From JAHEFT01 sp963766195 (GTDB taxonomy: Bacteria > Pseudomonadota > Gammaproteobacteria > Xanthomonadales > SZUA-36), in contig CAVXYY010000011.1 in assembly GCA_963766195.1 (NCBI GenBank), positions 58,106 to 122,105 of the forward strand: a DNA stretch of 64,000 nucleotides, in the 5' to 3' direction. The notes under the pieces are model-generated. The model was not told the DNA's origin. It made no database searches and saw only the letters and a list, made by a program, of their open reading frames with translations. Positions 28,471-37,901 of the stretch are shown here, one piece after another. Numbering within the stretch: position 1 is the stretch's first letter; each line of letters opens with the position of its first letter. A program made the translations under genes and the position numbers.

Positions 28471-29649
28471 ATGGCGTTACTGGACAAATTTGCAGCGGCC
28501 GGAGCCATTCGGGATCAACTGCGTTCCGGAGGACACGACCCCACCCAGGTCATTATCGACAGGATTATTTCGCCGACCGAAGGACTGGTTGAAGGCCGGC
28601 ACACGATCTTGGCGGGTACCAACAACTACCTGGGGTTGACGTTTGACCCTGCCTGCATTGCAGCCGCCATGAACGCGATTCAGAGCCAGGGAACCGGCAC
28701 CACCGGTTCGCGCATGGCAAACGGCAGTTTTGCAGCCCACACGGCGTTGGAAAAGGACCTGGCGGCTTTTTTCGAAGTCCCCTACGGCATGGTCTTCTCA
28801 ACCGGGTATGCGGCCAACCTGGGCACCCTGGTGGCACTGATCAAGCCTGGGGACGCGGTGCTGCTCGATGCCGATGCGCACGCCAGTCTTTACGACGGCT
28901 GCCAGATGAGCGGCGCGGATATCTTCCGTTTCCGGCACAACGATGTCGACAACCTCGAAAAGCGGTTGCAGCGGCTCGGTGACCGGGTCCGCGATTGCCT
29001 GGTCATTACCGAAGGCCTGTACAGCGTGCGGGGCGATTGTGCGCCGCTGGATAAAATCGTCGCGTTGAAAAAGCGCTACGGCGCAATGCTGCTGGTCGAT
29101 GAAGCACATTCCCTGGGCGTCTACGGAGACCATGGACGTGGCGTGGCGGAAGCCCAGGGGGTCCTGCATGATGTCGATTTCTTTGTCGGCACATTCAGCA
29201 AGAGCCTTGGCGCAATGGGCGGCTTCTGCGTCAGCCCGCACCAGGAACTGGAATTGATCCGTTACGTGTCCCGGCCCTTCATCTTTACCGCATCATCCAG
29301 CCCGTCAATCATTGCGAGCACTCAGGAGGCCCTGCGCCAACTGAAAACGCGGCCGGAGTTACGGCAAACTCTCTGGCGCAATGCCAGGCATTTGTACGAA
29401 GGATTCCAGGCGCTGGGATTTGAAACCGGCCCGGAAGTGAGCCCGGTCATCGCCGTTCGCCTGGGCGCAAAGGAAATCGCCCTGCCGTTCTGGAACCGCC
29501 TCCTGGAAAACGGCATCTACACCAACCTGATGATTCCACCGGCGTCACCGGATCAGCACAGCTATATCCGTTGCAGTGTCAGTGCGGCGCACACGGAATC
29601 CCAGATTGAACGCATCCTCGAGGTGTTCGGCCAGGCGAAAGAGGTTTAG
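28471..29649 (+). CDS. Serine palmitoyltransferase-like alpha-oxoamine synthase
   Basis: PLP enzyme of 392 residues in the alpha-oxoamine synthase family. Substrate/PLP motifs are TNNYLGL and GSRMANGSFAAH, then VDEAHSLGVYG (Asp210) and TFSKSLGAMGG with the PLP lysine Lys244. Family members are BioF, Kbl, HemA and Spt. No biotin, threonine or heme genes are near, while an ACP and a FAAL are adjacent, so condensation of an acyl thioester with serine (or another amino acid) to a 3-keto long-chain base is the best reading. This is the committed step of sphingolipid synthesis. It converges with a four-base overlap on the flippase gene. Confidence 0.87.
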   Translation: MALLDKFAAAGAIRDQLRSGGHDPTQVIIDRIISPTEGLVEGRHTILAGTNNYLGLTFDPACIAAAMNAIQSQGTGTTGSRMANGSFAAHTALEKDLAAFFEVPYGMVFSTGYAANLGTLVALIKPGDAVLLDADAHASLYDGCQMSGADIFRFRHNDVDNLEKRLQRLGDRVRDCLVITEGLYSVRGDCAPLDKIVALKKRYGAMLLVDEAHSLGVYGDHGRGVAEAQGVLHDVDFFVGTFSKSLGAMGGFCVSPHQELELIRYVSRPFIFTASSSPSIIASTQEALRQLKTRPELRQTLWRNARHLYEGFQALGFETGPEVSPVIAVRLGAKEIALPFWNRLLENGIYTNLMIPPASPDQHSYIRCSVSAAHTESQIERILEVFGQAKEV

Positions 29650-30926
29650 GAAGCCCGGTAAGAAATCCCGGCGACCAGCTTTGCAGTCATTCCCAGCGCG
29701 AACAAAGACGCCAGGATAGCAGCCCATCCCGGGCCGGTCAGGCCGGTCAGTGGGGTCATCACGAAAAACAGCACTATGTAGCTGATGATGCCTGCAATGT
29801 GAATCCTGAGCACAGAACCGGCCTTTCCCATCGCATACGCGGCTGCGCGCAACGGGGCGCTGGCAAGATCGAAGGTGGCCGCCAGCAATAACAGGCTGAG
29901 CAGGGACGCCGCGGGCGTGTAGTCTTTTCCGATGATGCCCAGCAAATATTCGCCGAACACCACGGCGAACAGGACCACGGCCAGGCCTGCCAGGCCGGCG
30001 ATCAGTGACGTTTTGAAAGGAATCGAATGGATGCCGCCGTCCTCGGCGTGAAAACTGCGGGTCAGGTCCGGGAACAGGACTTCACGTAAAGCGACGGCTG
30101 GCTGGGTCAGCACGGTGGAAAACTCGCGGGCAAGACGGAACAGGCCGGCCGCCGCTGGACCCAGCAGGTTGCCGGCAAGCAGCACTGAGACGTGCTTGGG
30201 TAACAAATCAATACCGGTTTGCCAGTAAACGACACCGACAAAATTCCAGAAACCCTTCGCCGGCTGCTTCAGTTCACTCCAGTGGAACCCGCTCCACAAC
30301 GAAGTGTCTACGTGTTTCTTCAGCTCTTTCAGTCCGCGCACCAGCATATACAGGTGCCCGCCCGCAAAAGCTACGCCCCATAAGATCATGAATACCGTCA
30401 TGGGAGCATCAAGCGCCCACGCCACCGCCACCATGACAAAACGCAGGGCTGGTGAGACGGTAAACTGCACACTCAGCGCGTCGAACCGGTCGTATACCCG
30501 CAGGATGCCATTGGGCGTCCCGTTGGCTGTGCTCAGGATAACGAGGCTGTACAGCGAGGCCCAGGCCACCATTTCCGGGTCCCAGTGCAGGAAATGGCCG
30601 GCCAGGGGCGCGGCAGCGATCCCCACCAGGGTGGCCAGGACCGCAGAGACAATGTCGATCAGCATGGTCGATCGAAGCAACGCCCGGTAACCCGTCTCAT
30701 TTCCCGAGTCATTCAATGGAATGCCGAAACGGACCACGGCCTCGAACGTTCTGAAATTCACCGCGCCGCGCACCACCATGACATAGGTGTGCAACAGAAT
30801 GACCAGGCCAAATTCAGTGGGGGAAAGCGCATTGGCCATCAAGCCGGTCGCAAGCACCGACAGCACACCCGCGATGCCACGTCCGCGAATGACGACTCCG
30901 AAGTTTCTTAGCACCCGCTTCAGCAA
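29646..30926 (-). CDS. MOP-superfamily (Wzx/oligosaccharide) flippase-like protein
   Basis: A 426-residue polytopic membrane protein with about twelve hydrophobic segments. The N-terminus (GVVIRGRGIAGVLSVLATGL, ALSPTEFGLVILLHTY) and the middle (AGNLLGPAAAGLFRLAREFS) fit polysaccharide-type flippases. It is the third gene of a leftward operon after the CDP-alcohol phosphotransferase and the Tam41-like gene. In this context it could flip a lipid-linked headgroup or glycosylated ceramide, but no glycosyltransferase is seen nearby, so the substrate is open. Confidence 0.82.
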   Translation of the reverse strand: MLKRVLRNFGVVIRGRGIAGVLSVLATGLMANALSPTEFGLVILLHTYVMVVRGAVNFRTFEAVVRFGIPLNDSGNETGYRALLRSTMLIDIVSAVLATLVGIAAAPLAGHFLHWDPEMVAWASLYSLVILSTANGTPNGILRVYDRFDALSVQFTVSPALRFVMVAVAWALDAPMTVFMILWGVAFAGGHLYMLVRGLKELKKHVDTSLWSGFHWSELKQPAKGFWNFVGVVYWQTGIDLLPKHVSVLLAGNLLGPAAAGLFRLAREFSTVLTQPAVALREVLFPDLTRSFHAEDGGIHSIPFKTSLIAGLAGLAVVLFAVVFGEYLLGIIGKDYTPAASLLSLLLLAATFDLASAPLRAAAYAMGKAGSVLRIHIAGIISYIVLFFVMTPLTGLTGPGWAAILASLFALGMTAKLVAGISYRAS

Positions 30927-30954
30927 AACTGAGCCTCCATGTAGAGATAACGGC

Positions 30955-31914
30955 TCACCGGAATGCGCCTTTTCGCCAGAGGCGGAACAGCAAGGGCCAG
31001 GCGAAGACTACCGGGTATTTTTTTTGCAGGCGGGAGGGTTCGATATACACACCGGAGTGACGCTTGATTTTCCAGAGCAGGTAGTCCAAAGCACCGTCAA
31101 ACGTGGCCGCTGCCTTGAAGATTCGCAGGGTGGACAGAACCTTTCCCTGCACTCGCCGAAGCCACCAGCTCGCGGCCGAGAAACGCCGGGATTGCCTGCT
31201 ACAGGAATTTCTGAAGTGATCCGGCATGCCATCCGGATCAACACCCAGACCACGTCCAGCCAGGGCTGCAGTCACCGAGCGGTAGTACTCAGGCCAGTAT
31301 TCGAACAACTGGCCGGCGTGCCCCGGCGCTTCGGAACGAAACTCACACTGGTAGGTCAGGCTTAATCCATCCACCCATAATTGCTTCGCATTAAAACTTT
31401 CCGGCAGGCGCGGCGCCACGCGGCGGATGAACGTTATACTGGCCTGGCAGATGGCGTCGATAACCCGCTGGTAAACCGCGTCGTCCCGGCAGTAAAGAAT
31501 CCCGCAAGGCTGGGCGAAACGGGCCCAGAAATACGAGTGAAAATCCTTCTGCACGGCGTGCTCGAAACGGTCCAGCGTCAGCAAAGCATACTTGGCCCTG
31601 GCCTCGCCGGGTGGGGGACCGTGGTGAATCTGGTAAACATTGGGAGGCAAAGCCCTGGCCAACCATCCCTGCCAGGGGCTGTGCATGGATGAGTAATTGT
31701 CCAGGAACACGTAAAAATCAAGCAGGGTGTCGCGCTTGCCACGCAGATAGGATCCATAAATCAGCACCGCGAGCAAGTTGTCTCCGTACCGTAAACGAAT
31801 CTGCTCGAGCAAGCCGTCCCGCTGTTCGTCCGGAAAGTCACAGGCGCCCGAAACCTGGCGCGTCACTACCGCGCGCAGCGTTTCGTCATAGGGGTTGTTT
31901 TTCTCAGCCGCCAT
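30955..31914 (-). CDS. Tam41-like phosphatidate cytidylyltransferase/nucleotidyltransferase candidate
   Basis: About 320 residues from the ATG at 31914, whose first bases overlap the end of the upstream CDP-alcohol gene. The nucleotidyltransferase signature appears as IYGSYLRGKRDTLLDFYVFL. The order of later blocks (ALLTLDRFEHAVQKDF, PCGILYCRDD, NAKQLWVDGLSLTYQCEFRS) recalls mitochondrial Tam41, a CTP:phosphatidate cytidylyltransferase that is rare in bacteria. The similarity is judged by eye and needs a profile search. If right, it would activate phosphatidate or ceramide-phosphate as a CDP-lipid for the neighbouring CDP-alcohol phosphotransferase. Confidence 0.6.
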   Translation of the reverse strand: MAAEKNNPYDETLRAVVTRQVSGACDFPDEQRDGLLEQIRLRYGDNLLAVLIYGSYLRGKRDTLLDFYVFLDNYSSMHSPWQGWLARALPPNVYQIHHGPPPGEARAKYALLTLDRFEHAVQKDFHSYFWARFAQPCGILYCRDDAVYQRVIDAICQASITFIRRVAPRLPESFNAKQLWVDGLSLTYQCEFRSEAPGHAGQLFEYWPEYYRSVTAALAGRGLGVDPDGMPDHFRNSCSRQSRRFSAASWWLRRVQGKVLSTLRIFKAAATFDGALDYLLWKIKRHSGVYIEPSRLQKKYPVVFAWPLLFRLWRKGAFR

Positions 31915-33101
31915 ACGCGCCGCGCGTACTTCCAAATATCCGGTACGCCTTCGCATTCGGGCCCCGGGCAACATCGGCTGCACTCAGCCACGATTGCAGC
32001 GGTCCACCGGCAAGCCGTGCCGCAAGCCCCTGCAGCAACCTCAGCAGCAAAACAAACGTGGTCAGCAACGGTCCAGAAAGTAACGGCCACAAATCCCCAG
32101 TCCGGCCGCCCGGCAAGTGCACTGAACGTCATGATGATCAGGCACGGATTGCGGCGCGCAGTCACCAGGCGAAACCAGGCGTCAAAGGGTTTCCAGGTGA
32201 AAATGGTGCACTCGCCGAGCAGCGGAAAAATGCCTTCTACGACACGCCCCGCCACGTAGCCAAGTACGATCATCCAGTACATCTGAACCTGGTTGAAACC
32301 CAGCACAGGTTCGAATCCGCCGAGAGACATACCCCAGTAGATGTACCAGAAAGGCGGGTGAAACAGGTCGATGGCGTGGTCGTAAAGGTGACCGAATTTA
32401 CTCGACTGGACTGTCACCCTGGCAAGTTTGCCATCCACGGTATCGAGAAACGTCATCATCCAGGCCGCGGCCAGGCCGGCAAAATACTGGCCGTGCAAAA
32501 ACAGGTAGCAAGCCGCCAAAACCAGCACGAAACCGATCGTTGTAACCATGTTTGGAGATATACCGAGCGCCGCCGCCAGGTGAACCGCCTGTTTTGCCGG
32601 GCGCGGCCAGAGAAACTTGGTAACGAGGTCGGTAATGCCGCGATAGGCGTTACCGTAAAGCCGGTTTTCGAGCTGGTTTTTTTGTTCCGCGGTCACCGGT
32701 TCGAGTAAAGGCGGCCGGGCACTGCGCAGAGCCTCGTTGAAAGCGGCCAGGTCTTCGGGGGTGATGGATTTCAGCGGCGCCGATGAGGGGGGCGTTTTAC
32801 CGGTCACGCAGTCGGTGGCGACCCCGACATGGGCCGAATCGACAAGGGCCGCCGCCACGCCGCCGTCCCGCTGACAGATCAACAGGACATTTTCTTTTTC
32901 CATCAACCCGGTCAGTGTCCTGACTTCAAACAGGTAGCGGCTGTTGAGCAAGAGCACCTGGCCGCTGCCGGGCAAGCCGGCCGGGGATTGCACCAGGGTT
33001 ACTCCTCCCGCTTCCTTCAACTGGCGGCGCAGGCGTGTGCTCGCCGACAGCCCCCACAATGTGACGGGATTTTCGCCCAGGACAAGAGCATTGATGGACA
33101 T
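31904..33101 (-). CDS. CDP-alcohol phosphotransferase with N-terminal NTP-transferase-like domain (one frameshift)
   Basis: Residues 1-150 look like a degenerate sugar-nucleotide/NTP transferase domain (VLGENPVTLWGLSASTRLRR). Residues about 150-395 form a membrane CDP-alcohol phosphotransferase with the complete motif DTVDGKLAR-x8-G-x3-D-x3-D (FGHLYDHAID). Several transmembrane helices follow. A frame change near 32070 (single-base insertion) joins LIIMTFSALAGRPDWGF to LLRLLQGLAARLAGGPLQSW and the stop at 31904. The fold transfers a phospho-alcohol between CDP and an acceptor, so it is a good candidate for ceramide or phospholipid headgroup addition. Confidence 0.82.
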
Positions 33102-33198
33102 GATGAGGTTTGCTTCTCTGGTGCAATGTGCGGGTTACTCGATTATAGTCAGCCTGACCAATGTCAGCAAAACTCTTGTAGAGAATCAACCCCCGTTC

Positions 33199-34081
33199 AT
33201 GCGCCTGATCCACATCACCGACCCGCACCTGAGCAGCCTGGATGACCAGGCCTTCACAAGGCTGCACGGTAAACGGCGCTCGGGTTATCTTTCGTGGCAC
33301 CGGAACCGGCGCCATGAACACCGCCCCGAAATCCTGGAACAGTTAACGGACGTGGTGGTCGCCCATGCGCCGGACCAGGTGCTGGTGACCGGCGACCTGG
33401 TCCATATCGGCCTGGAATCGGAAATGCGGGAAGCCGCACAATGGCTGCGCCGCCTGGGTCCACCCGAAAAAGTTTTCCTGGTTCCAGGCAACCATGACAA
33501 TTACGCCGCGGATTCATTGCAGGCCATGCGCAAGCATTGGGCCGATTACCTGCCTGCAGGTGATCCCGCAGGACGGAGACTACACTTCGGGCTACCCGGT
33601 GGTGCGGCATCGTAATGGAGTGACACTGGTCGGTGTCAACACCTCCTGCGTGACGCGGGCTTTTTCTGCGGCAGGAGAGCTGGGTTGCGAACAGAGGCAG
33701 CGGCTGGCCCTGGCCCTGGACGAAAACACCGTCAGCGGGGGGTTCATGTGCCTGTTGATTCACCATCCGCCATTTCCCGGTATGACCAGGAAGCGAAAGG
33801 CGCTGCGGGATGCGCCCCAGTTGCTCGAGTTAGCCAGCCAGCAGCCGCCCGACCTGGTTCTGTACGGCCATATCCACATAAACCGGGAAGAACTGCAACT
33901 CGGAATCCACAGCTTCTGTACGGCTTCGGCATCCAGCGTCCACGAAGCCTCTTTCAGAATCATTGACCTGGAAAAGGATGACGAGGGTTGGCATTGCCAG
34001 GTGAGATTGATGAAACTGGACCGGGATTCCTCCCGGCCGGCCGCCTTCAGTCTGGCGGCGGAGTCTTGCTGGCGGACCTGA
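33199..34081 (+). CDS. Metallophosphoesterase (calcineurin-like), one frameshift
   Basis: Dinuclear metal phosphoesterase starting MRLIHITDPHLS. All family motifs are present: DPHLS, VTGDLVHIG, VPGNHDN, LIHHPPF and YGHIHIN. The frame changes near 33565 (single-base insertion), and the second part runs to 34081. It is divergent from the CDP-alcohol gene and its 3' end overlaps the LptG-like gene tail to tail. The substrate is unknown; dephosphorylating a lipid-phosphate intermediate of the surrounding pathway is possible but unproven. Confidence 0.83.
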
Positions 34082-35174
34082 AAAGGCGGGCTTTCTGTTT
34101 ACGCGGGCTTCGCCAGAACTGCGCAGCGACGGCAAACGTCAGCAAAACCAGGACCGGGGTCAGTATCGTCAGAGACGGCACGAGGTTGAACAGGCCTGCG
34201 AGATGTCCCGTCATCTGCTGGAGCAGGTAAAAAGCAATTCCTATGATGCCGCCCAGGATGATTCTCTGGCTTGCAGACACCGACCGCGTGGAACCCACCA
34301 GCAAAGGCAGTGACAGTAATCCCATGGCAATGACCGCGATGGCGATACTGAACTGTTTCCAGAAAATCACCCGGAAATGATGGGTGTCCAGGCCATTTTT
34401 CTCAAGGTAACGGATATACAGAACCAGGTCGTGCGGCGCCAAGGCCTCCAGGGGCAGGATCAACACCTCGGCCTGTTCCTGCGAAATCAGGTCAGTCCAC
34501 TGCAGTTTATCGACATGATTTTCGCTGGCCGTCATTCCGGACAGCCGGGTTTGCGTGACATTTTCCAGTTGCCAGGTGTCCGCGCCCACGATGGTTGCCC
34601 GCTCCGCCTGGATCAGGGTTTCGAGCCTGCCCTTTTTATCCATGTTGTAAATTTCCACACCAGACAGGATACGGTTGAACAGCACGTTTTTGACATGCAC
34701 GAAATTATCGCCGCTGCGCGTCCAGAACTTCAGCTGCCCCCCCATGTCGATGGAAACCGCCTCCAGCGCCCTGGAGCGTAATTCAGAGGCCGCCCGCTCA
34801 CTGACAGGGATCAGCAGCGACTGCATCAGCATGACCGCCGTGGCAACCCCAAGCGCCGCCAGGAAAACCGGCCTCGCCATGCGCGCCTTGGACAGCCCGG
34901 CGGCCCGTGCCGCCATCAACTCCTGGTGATTCGCCATGATACCCAGGCCCATCAGGCCACCCAACAGCGCGGTGACCGGCATCAGGTCAACGATGCGGCG
35001 GGGCGAAGTATACAAAACGACCAGGAAAGCATCGATTTGCCGGAAAGTGCCGTTACCCACTTCCTCCAGTTCCTCGGTCAGGGTCAACAGGCTGAACAGA
35101 CCCAGCAACAGCACCAGCACGGGCACCATCCCCTTGAGGAAGTTGAGGGCTATGTAACGGTCAAGAATCATCAT
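34047..35174 (-). CDS. LptG-like permease (LptF/LptG family), locus paralogue
   Basis: About 375 residues of the YjgP/YjgQ family, the membrane half of an LPS-exporting ABC transporter. N-terminal helices (ILDRYIALNFLKGMVPVLVL), a periplasmic beta-jellyroll region and three C-terminal helices are visible; the helix ARAAGLSKARMARP is the coupling region. The start (ATG 35174) overlaps the LptF-like stop. Canonical lptFG lies next to pepA in gammaproteobacteria; no pepA is present here, and the pair sits in a lipid locus, so a dedicated second Lpt-type exporter is possible. Confidence 0.85.
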   Translation of the reverse strand: MMILDRYIALNFLKGMVPVLVLLLGLFSLLTLTEELEEVGNGTFRQIDAFLVVLYTSPRRIVDLMPVTALLGGLMGLGIMANHQELMAARAAGLSKARMARPVFLAALGVATAVMLMQSLLIPVSERAASELRSRALEAVSIDMGGQLKFWTRSGDNFVHVKNVLFNRILSGVEIYNMDKKGRLETLIQAERATIVGADTWQLENVTQTRLSGMTASENHVDKLQWTDLISQEQAEVLILPLEALAPHDLVLYIRYLEKNGLDTHHFRVIFWKQFSIAIAVIAMGLLSLPLLVGSTRSVSASQRIILGGIIGIAFYLLQQMTGHLAGLFNLVPSLTILTPVLVLLTFAVAAQFWRSPRKQKARLFRSASKTPPPD

Positions 35175-36254
35175 CGCACCGGCACTCCGGATCGTGCCAC
35201 GTGGTGCCTGATTTTGTTCCAGGGGATGTAAAGCGCCAGCACGAACAGGGCCAACAGGCCGGGGGCCCACCAGATCGTGGTCGCGCTACCCTGCTCCACC
35301 CAGGTGCGGCTGACATCCAACAGGTTGAAATACACGGCGTAGATGATCAATGCGGCCAGGATGCGCGCATAGCGCCCCTGCCGGGGCCGGCTCCTGCTTA
35401 AAGGTATGGCCAGCAAGGCCAGCAGCAAGGCGGAAAACGGGGTGCTGAGCCGCCACTGAAATTCGGCGCTGTCTTCCCGGCCGCCGGATTGCCACAATTC
35501 AAATATGTTACTGGACTTGGTCCTGTAACCCACCGGCTTGGGCTCTCCGGCAGGTATCCATAATGAAAAAGAACCCAGTTCCGCAAACACGTCAGGACCA
35601 TCATCCACCCGCTTCCAGACGCTGGCGTCACGCAGGGTCAACTGGTGAAAATCAGGCCGGGCAAAGTAAGCCAGTTCGCCGGTAGCCGCGGTAATCACCT
35701 GCAGATCGCCATTCTTTCTGGCTCTGGATAAATACCTGGTCCAATTGCCTGCCACCATCTGACACACCTTTTACAAATACCGTGCGACCGGAATCTTCGA
35801 AACTGTAGAAGCGGGCCGCGCGTACCCTGTCAACTTCCGTGGCGGCCTCCGCCCGCGCCTTTATTTCGAAGGCCTTGCCATAGGCCCAGGGCCGGACGAA
35901 TACCGAAAACAACGCGATCAGGATCGCCAGCAGTATCGCGATACCAATGATCGGGCGCAGCGCGCGCATTTCGCTGATGCCGCTGGCGCGCATGGCGTAA
36001 ATCTCTGAATCGCTGTGCAAGCGGCCCAGGCCGGCCAGCACCCCGATATACAGGCTCAGAGGCAGCAACACTTCCACTGCTATCAGCGTTTTAAGCACGG
36101 TGAGCTGAAAGATTTGGGCGGGATGCAGAAGACCGGCATTGGCGTCCATCAGGAAGCGGGTTAAGCTGAAAGTGACAAAAATCGAAAGCAGGACAATACT
36201 CACGGCCAGAAACGGAACGCTGATTTCCCGCCTGAGGTAATGGTCAATGATCAT
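35171..36254 (-). CDS. LptF-like permease (LptF/LptG family), one frameshift
   Basis: N-terminus MIIDHYLRREISVPFLAV and the family coupling-helix region EIYAMRASGISEMRALRP identify an LptF/LptG protein. The frame changes near 35730 (single-base insertion, GTATTTATCCAGAGCC region), after which the jellyroll (LQVITAATGELAYFARPD, SFSLWIPAGEPKPVGY) and C-terminal helices (FSALLLALLAIPLSRSRPRQ) continue. It ends overlapping the LptG-like start. No LptB-type ATPase is encoded nearby, so it would have to share the cell's LptB. Confidence 0.85.
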
Positions 36255-36308
36255 GAACCACCAATACCGGGAGGGTTATGATCCAAGCAGTGATAAAATT
36301 TACTTGCC

Positions 36309-36834
36309 ATGCACAGAACCTTTTACAGATTTTTGCCCGCCATCCCAATCTTGCTGCAGTGCATGGCATGGCCTTTGAGCGCAGGGAACGAACGAGTTCC
36401 CGGTTTTCTCGCCGGGCGACACAATCACCATTCGCTCAAGCGAAGCCCGAATGGATGAACAGTCTGACATCATTCACTTCGCGGGTGGTTTCGAACTCCA
36501 GGCACAAGACTGGTACCTGTCATCGGAACAAGCCACATTGTACGGAAAGCTGGATGACCCGGAAACCGTCATGGTTTCCGGTACTCCGGCCCGGATCCTG
36601 ATCAATACGCGGGTCAAGGGCCGAACCTCGGTGCTCAACGGCGAAGCCTCAAGCATTGTTTACCAGCGGGACTCCAACAGTATCCGTTTGGAAGGAGTGG
36701 CCTCCCTGTCGCGGGATGGCCAGACCATGAATGGCGGAGAAATTACGTACGACATCGTTAATGACCTGCTCAGCGCCGGGGGGGCCGGCGGCGTGCATAT
36801 CCGGGTAAATCCGGAAAAAATGAAAGAACCCTGA
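36309..36834 (+). CDS. LptA/OstA-like periplasmic protein (one frameshift)
   Basis: Begins MHRTFYRFLPAIPILLQ, a Sec-type signal ending near WPLSAG. After a frame change near 36415 (one extra G in GCCGGGCGAC) it continues DTITIRSSEARMDEQSDIIH. The following repeats of the OstA beta-jellyroll type (FAGGFELQAQDWYLSSEQAT, SSIVYQRDSNSIRLEGVASL, GGEITYDIVNDLLSAGG) are what LptA uses to form the periplasmic bridge. It is divergent from the LptF-like gene with 54 bases between, and canonical lptC, lptB and kdsC are absent. About 175 residues after correction. Confidence 0.78.
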
Positions 36835-36864
36835 AATGCCGGTGTGACCGGTTTTTTCAGGGTT
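36826..36864. terminator. Bidirectional terminator-like hairpin
   Basis: GAACCCTGAAA and TTTTTTCAGGGTTC form an 11-base stem with a smaller internal pairing. The hairpin lies between the convergent LptA-like and nucleotidyltransferase genes and carries T and A tracts at the stem. Confidence 0.65.
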
Positions 36865-36876
36865 CACAGGCTTACT

Positions 36877-37681
36877 TTACTTATTCCTGAAAGCGGCCAG
36901 TTGTTCCCGCGTGAGTTCGATCCCCGCGGTTGCGGCCTGTTTCGCGGACCGGGCGGACCGGCCAGGTTTTGACCACCTGCTCGGCGTGGGCCAGGTCTAC
37001 CGGATCATCCACTTCACACCAGCTCAGCCCGTGGATGGAGCTGACGCCCACCACGCCGGTTTGTGCCAGTTCATCAATGGCGGACAGATACCAGCGTTTC
37101 AGGCCATCGCCCATGCGCATCAGTTCTTCCACTTTATTGACGAAAATTTCAGCGCCGCTCCGGCTGAAAACCATCATGCCAATGGATTCGCCATTGACGT
37201 GGCTCAGATCCAGTGTTTTTCCAACCCGGCACAAACGATCCTGTTCCGACCAGATTTTCATATCGTCCGAGTCATAGCGGTTTTTCTGATCGGTCGCCAA
37301 CGTGATCGGATATTGACCGGCATCCGTCAACAGGTGCTGGGAAACCGCTGCTTCGAACAGGGTGTCACCATTAATCAATACGAACGGTGAATCCATCTCT
37401 GCGCGCGCCACCCAGCAGGTACCCAGGTTATCCGACAGGCGGAAAAACGGGTTATACAGTGTACGTACCTTGATCCCCTCGATACCGCCAACGACTTCTT
37501 CAACCGCATCGTGACCAAAACCGGTAACCACGACGACTTCGCTGATTCCGGAAACGGCCAATTGAGTGACCTGCCATTCGAGAATGGATATGCCACCCGG
37601 CTGCAGGCAGCATTTTGGCGTCACTTCCGTCAATGGCATGAGTCGGCGACCCTGGCCCGCACTTAAAATAATGGCTTTCAT
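36877..37681 (-). CDS. NTP transferase (LicC/IPCT-like cytidylyl- or sugar-nucleotidyltransferase), one late frameshift
   Basis: N-terminal signature KAIILSAGQGRRLMPLTEVTPKCCLQPGG, shown here by its core SAGQGRRLMPLTEVTPK, marks the Rossmann-like NTP transferase fold. FVLINGDTLF supplies the metal-binding acid and WCEVDDPVDLAHAE the second one. Members include choline-phosphate and inositol-phosphate cytidylyltransferases. A single-base insertion near 36955 explains the odd C-terminus; the corrected end reads AGIELTREQLAAFRNK with a stop at 36877. In this locus it may make the CDP-alcohol used by the CDP-alcohol phosphotransferase. Confidence 0.82.
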
Positions 37682-37901
37682 TGTTCAAAACCTCTTGATA
37701 ACCGGCCCGCATAACGCTTTCGTACGTGCCGGTTTTGAAATCCGATGGGTGATTTTACTTGATTTGGCTTTGTGAAATCCAAAATCATTCAAAAACCGGC
37801 GTAAGTGTGCAATTTAGAATCAAACACTCCCGGTGTCTTGACCGGGCCGGACAGTGACATGACGCTTTTACTCGCCTGCAACTGCGGGTAAATTGGGCCT
37901 C

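Noticed and set aside
28471..29649. BioF (biotin synthesis) or Kbl reading of the PLP enzyme
   Set aside because: The family fits, but no biotin or threonine genes are near, while a dedicated ACP, FAAL and SDR are adjacent; SPT is the better contextual call.
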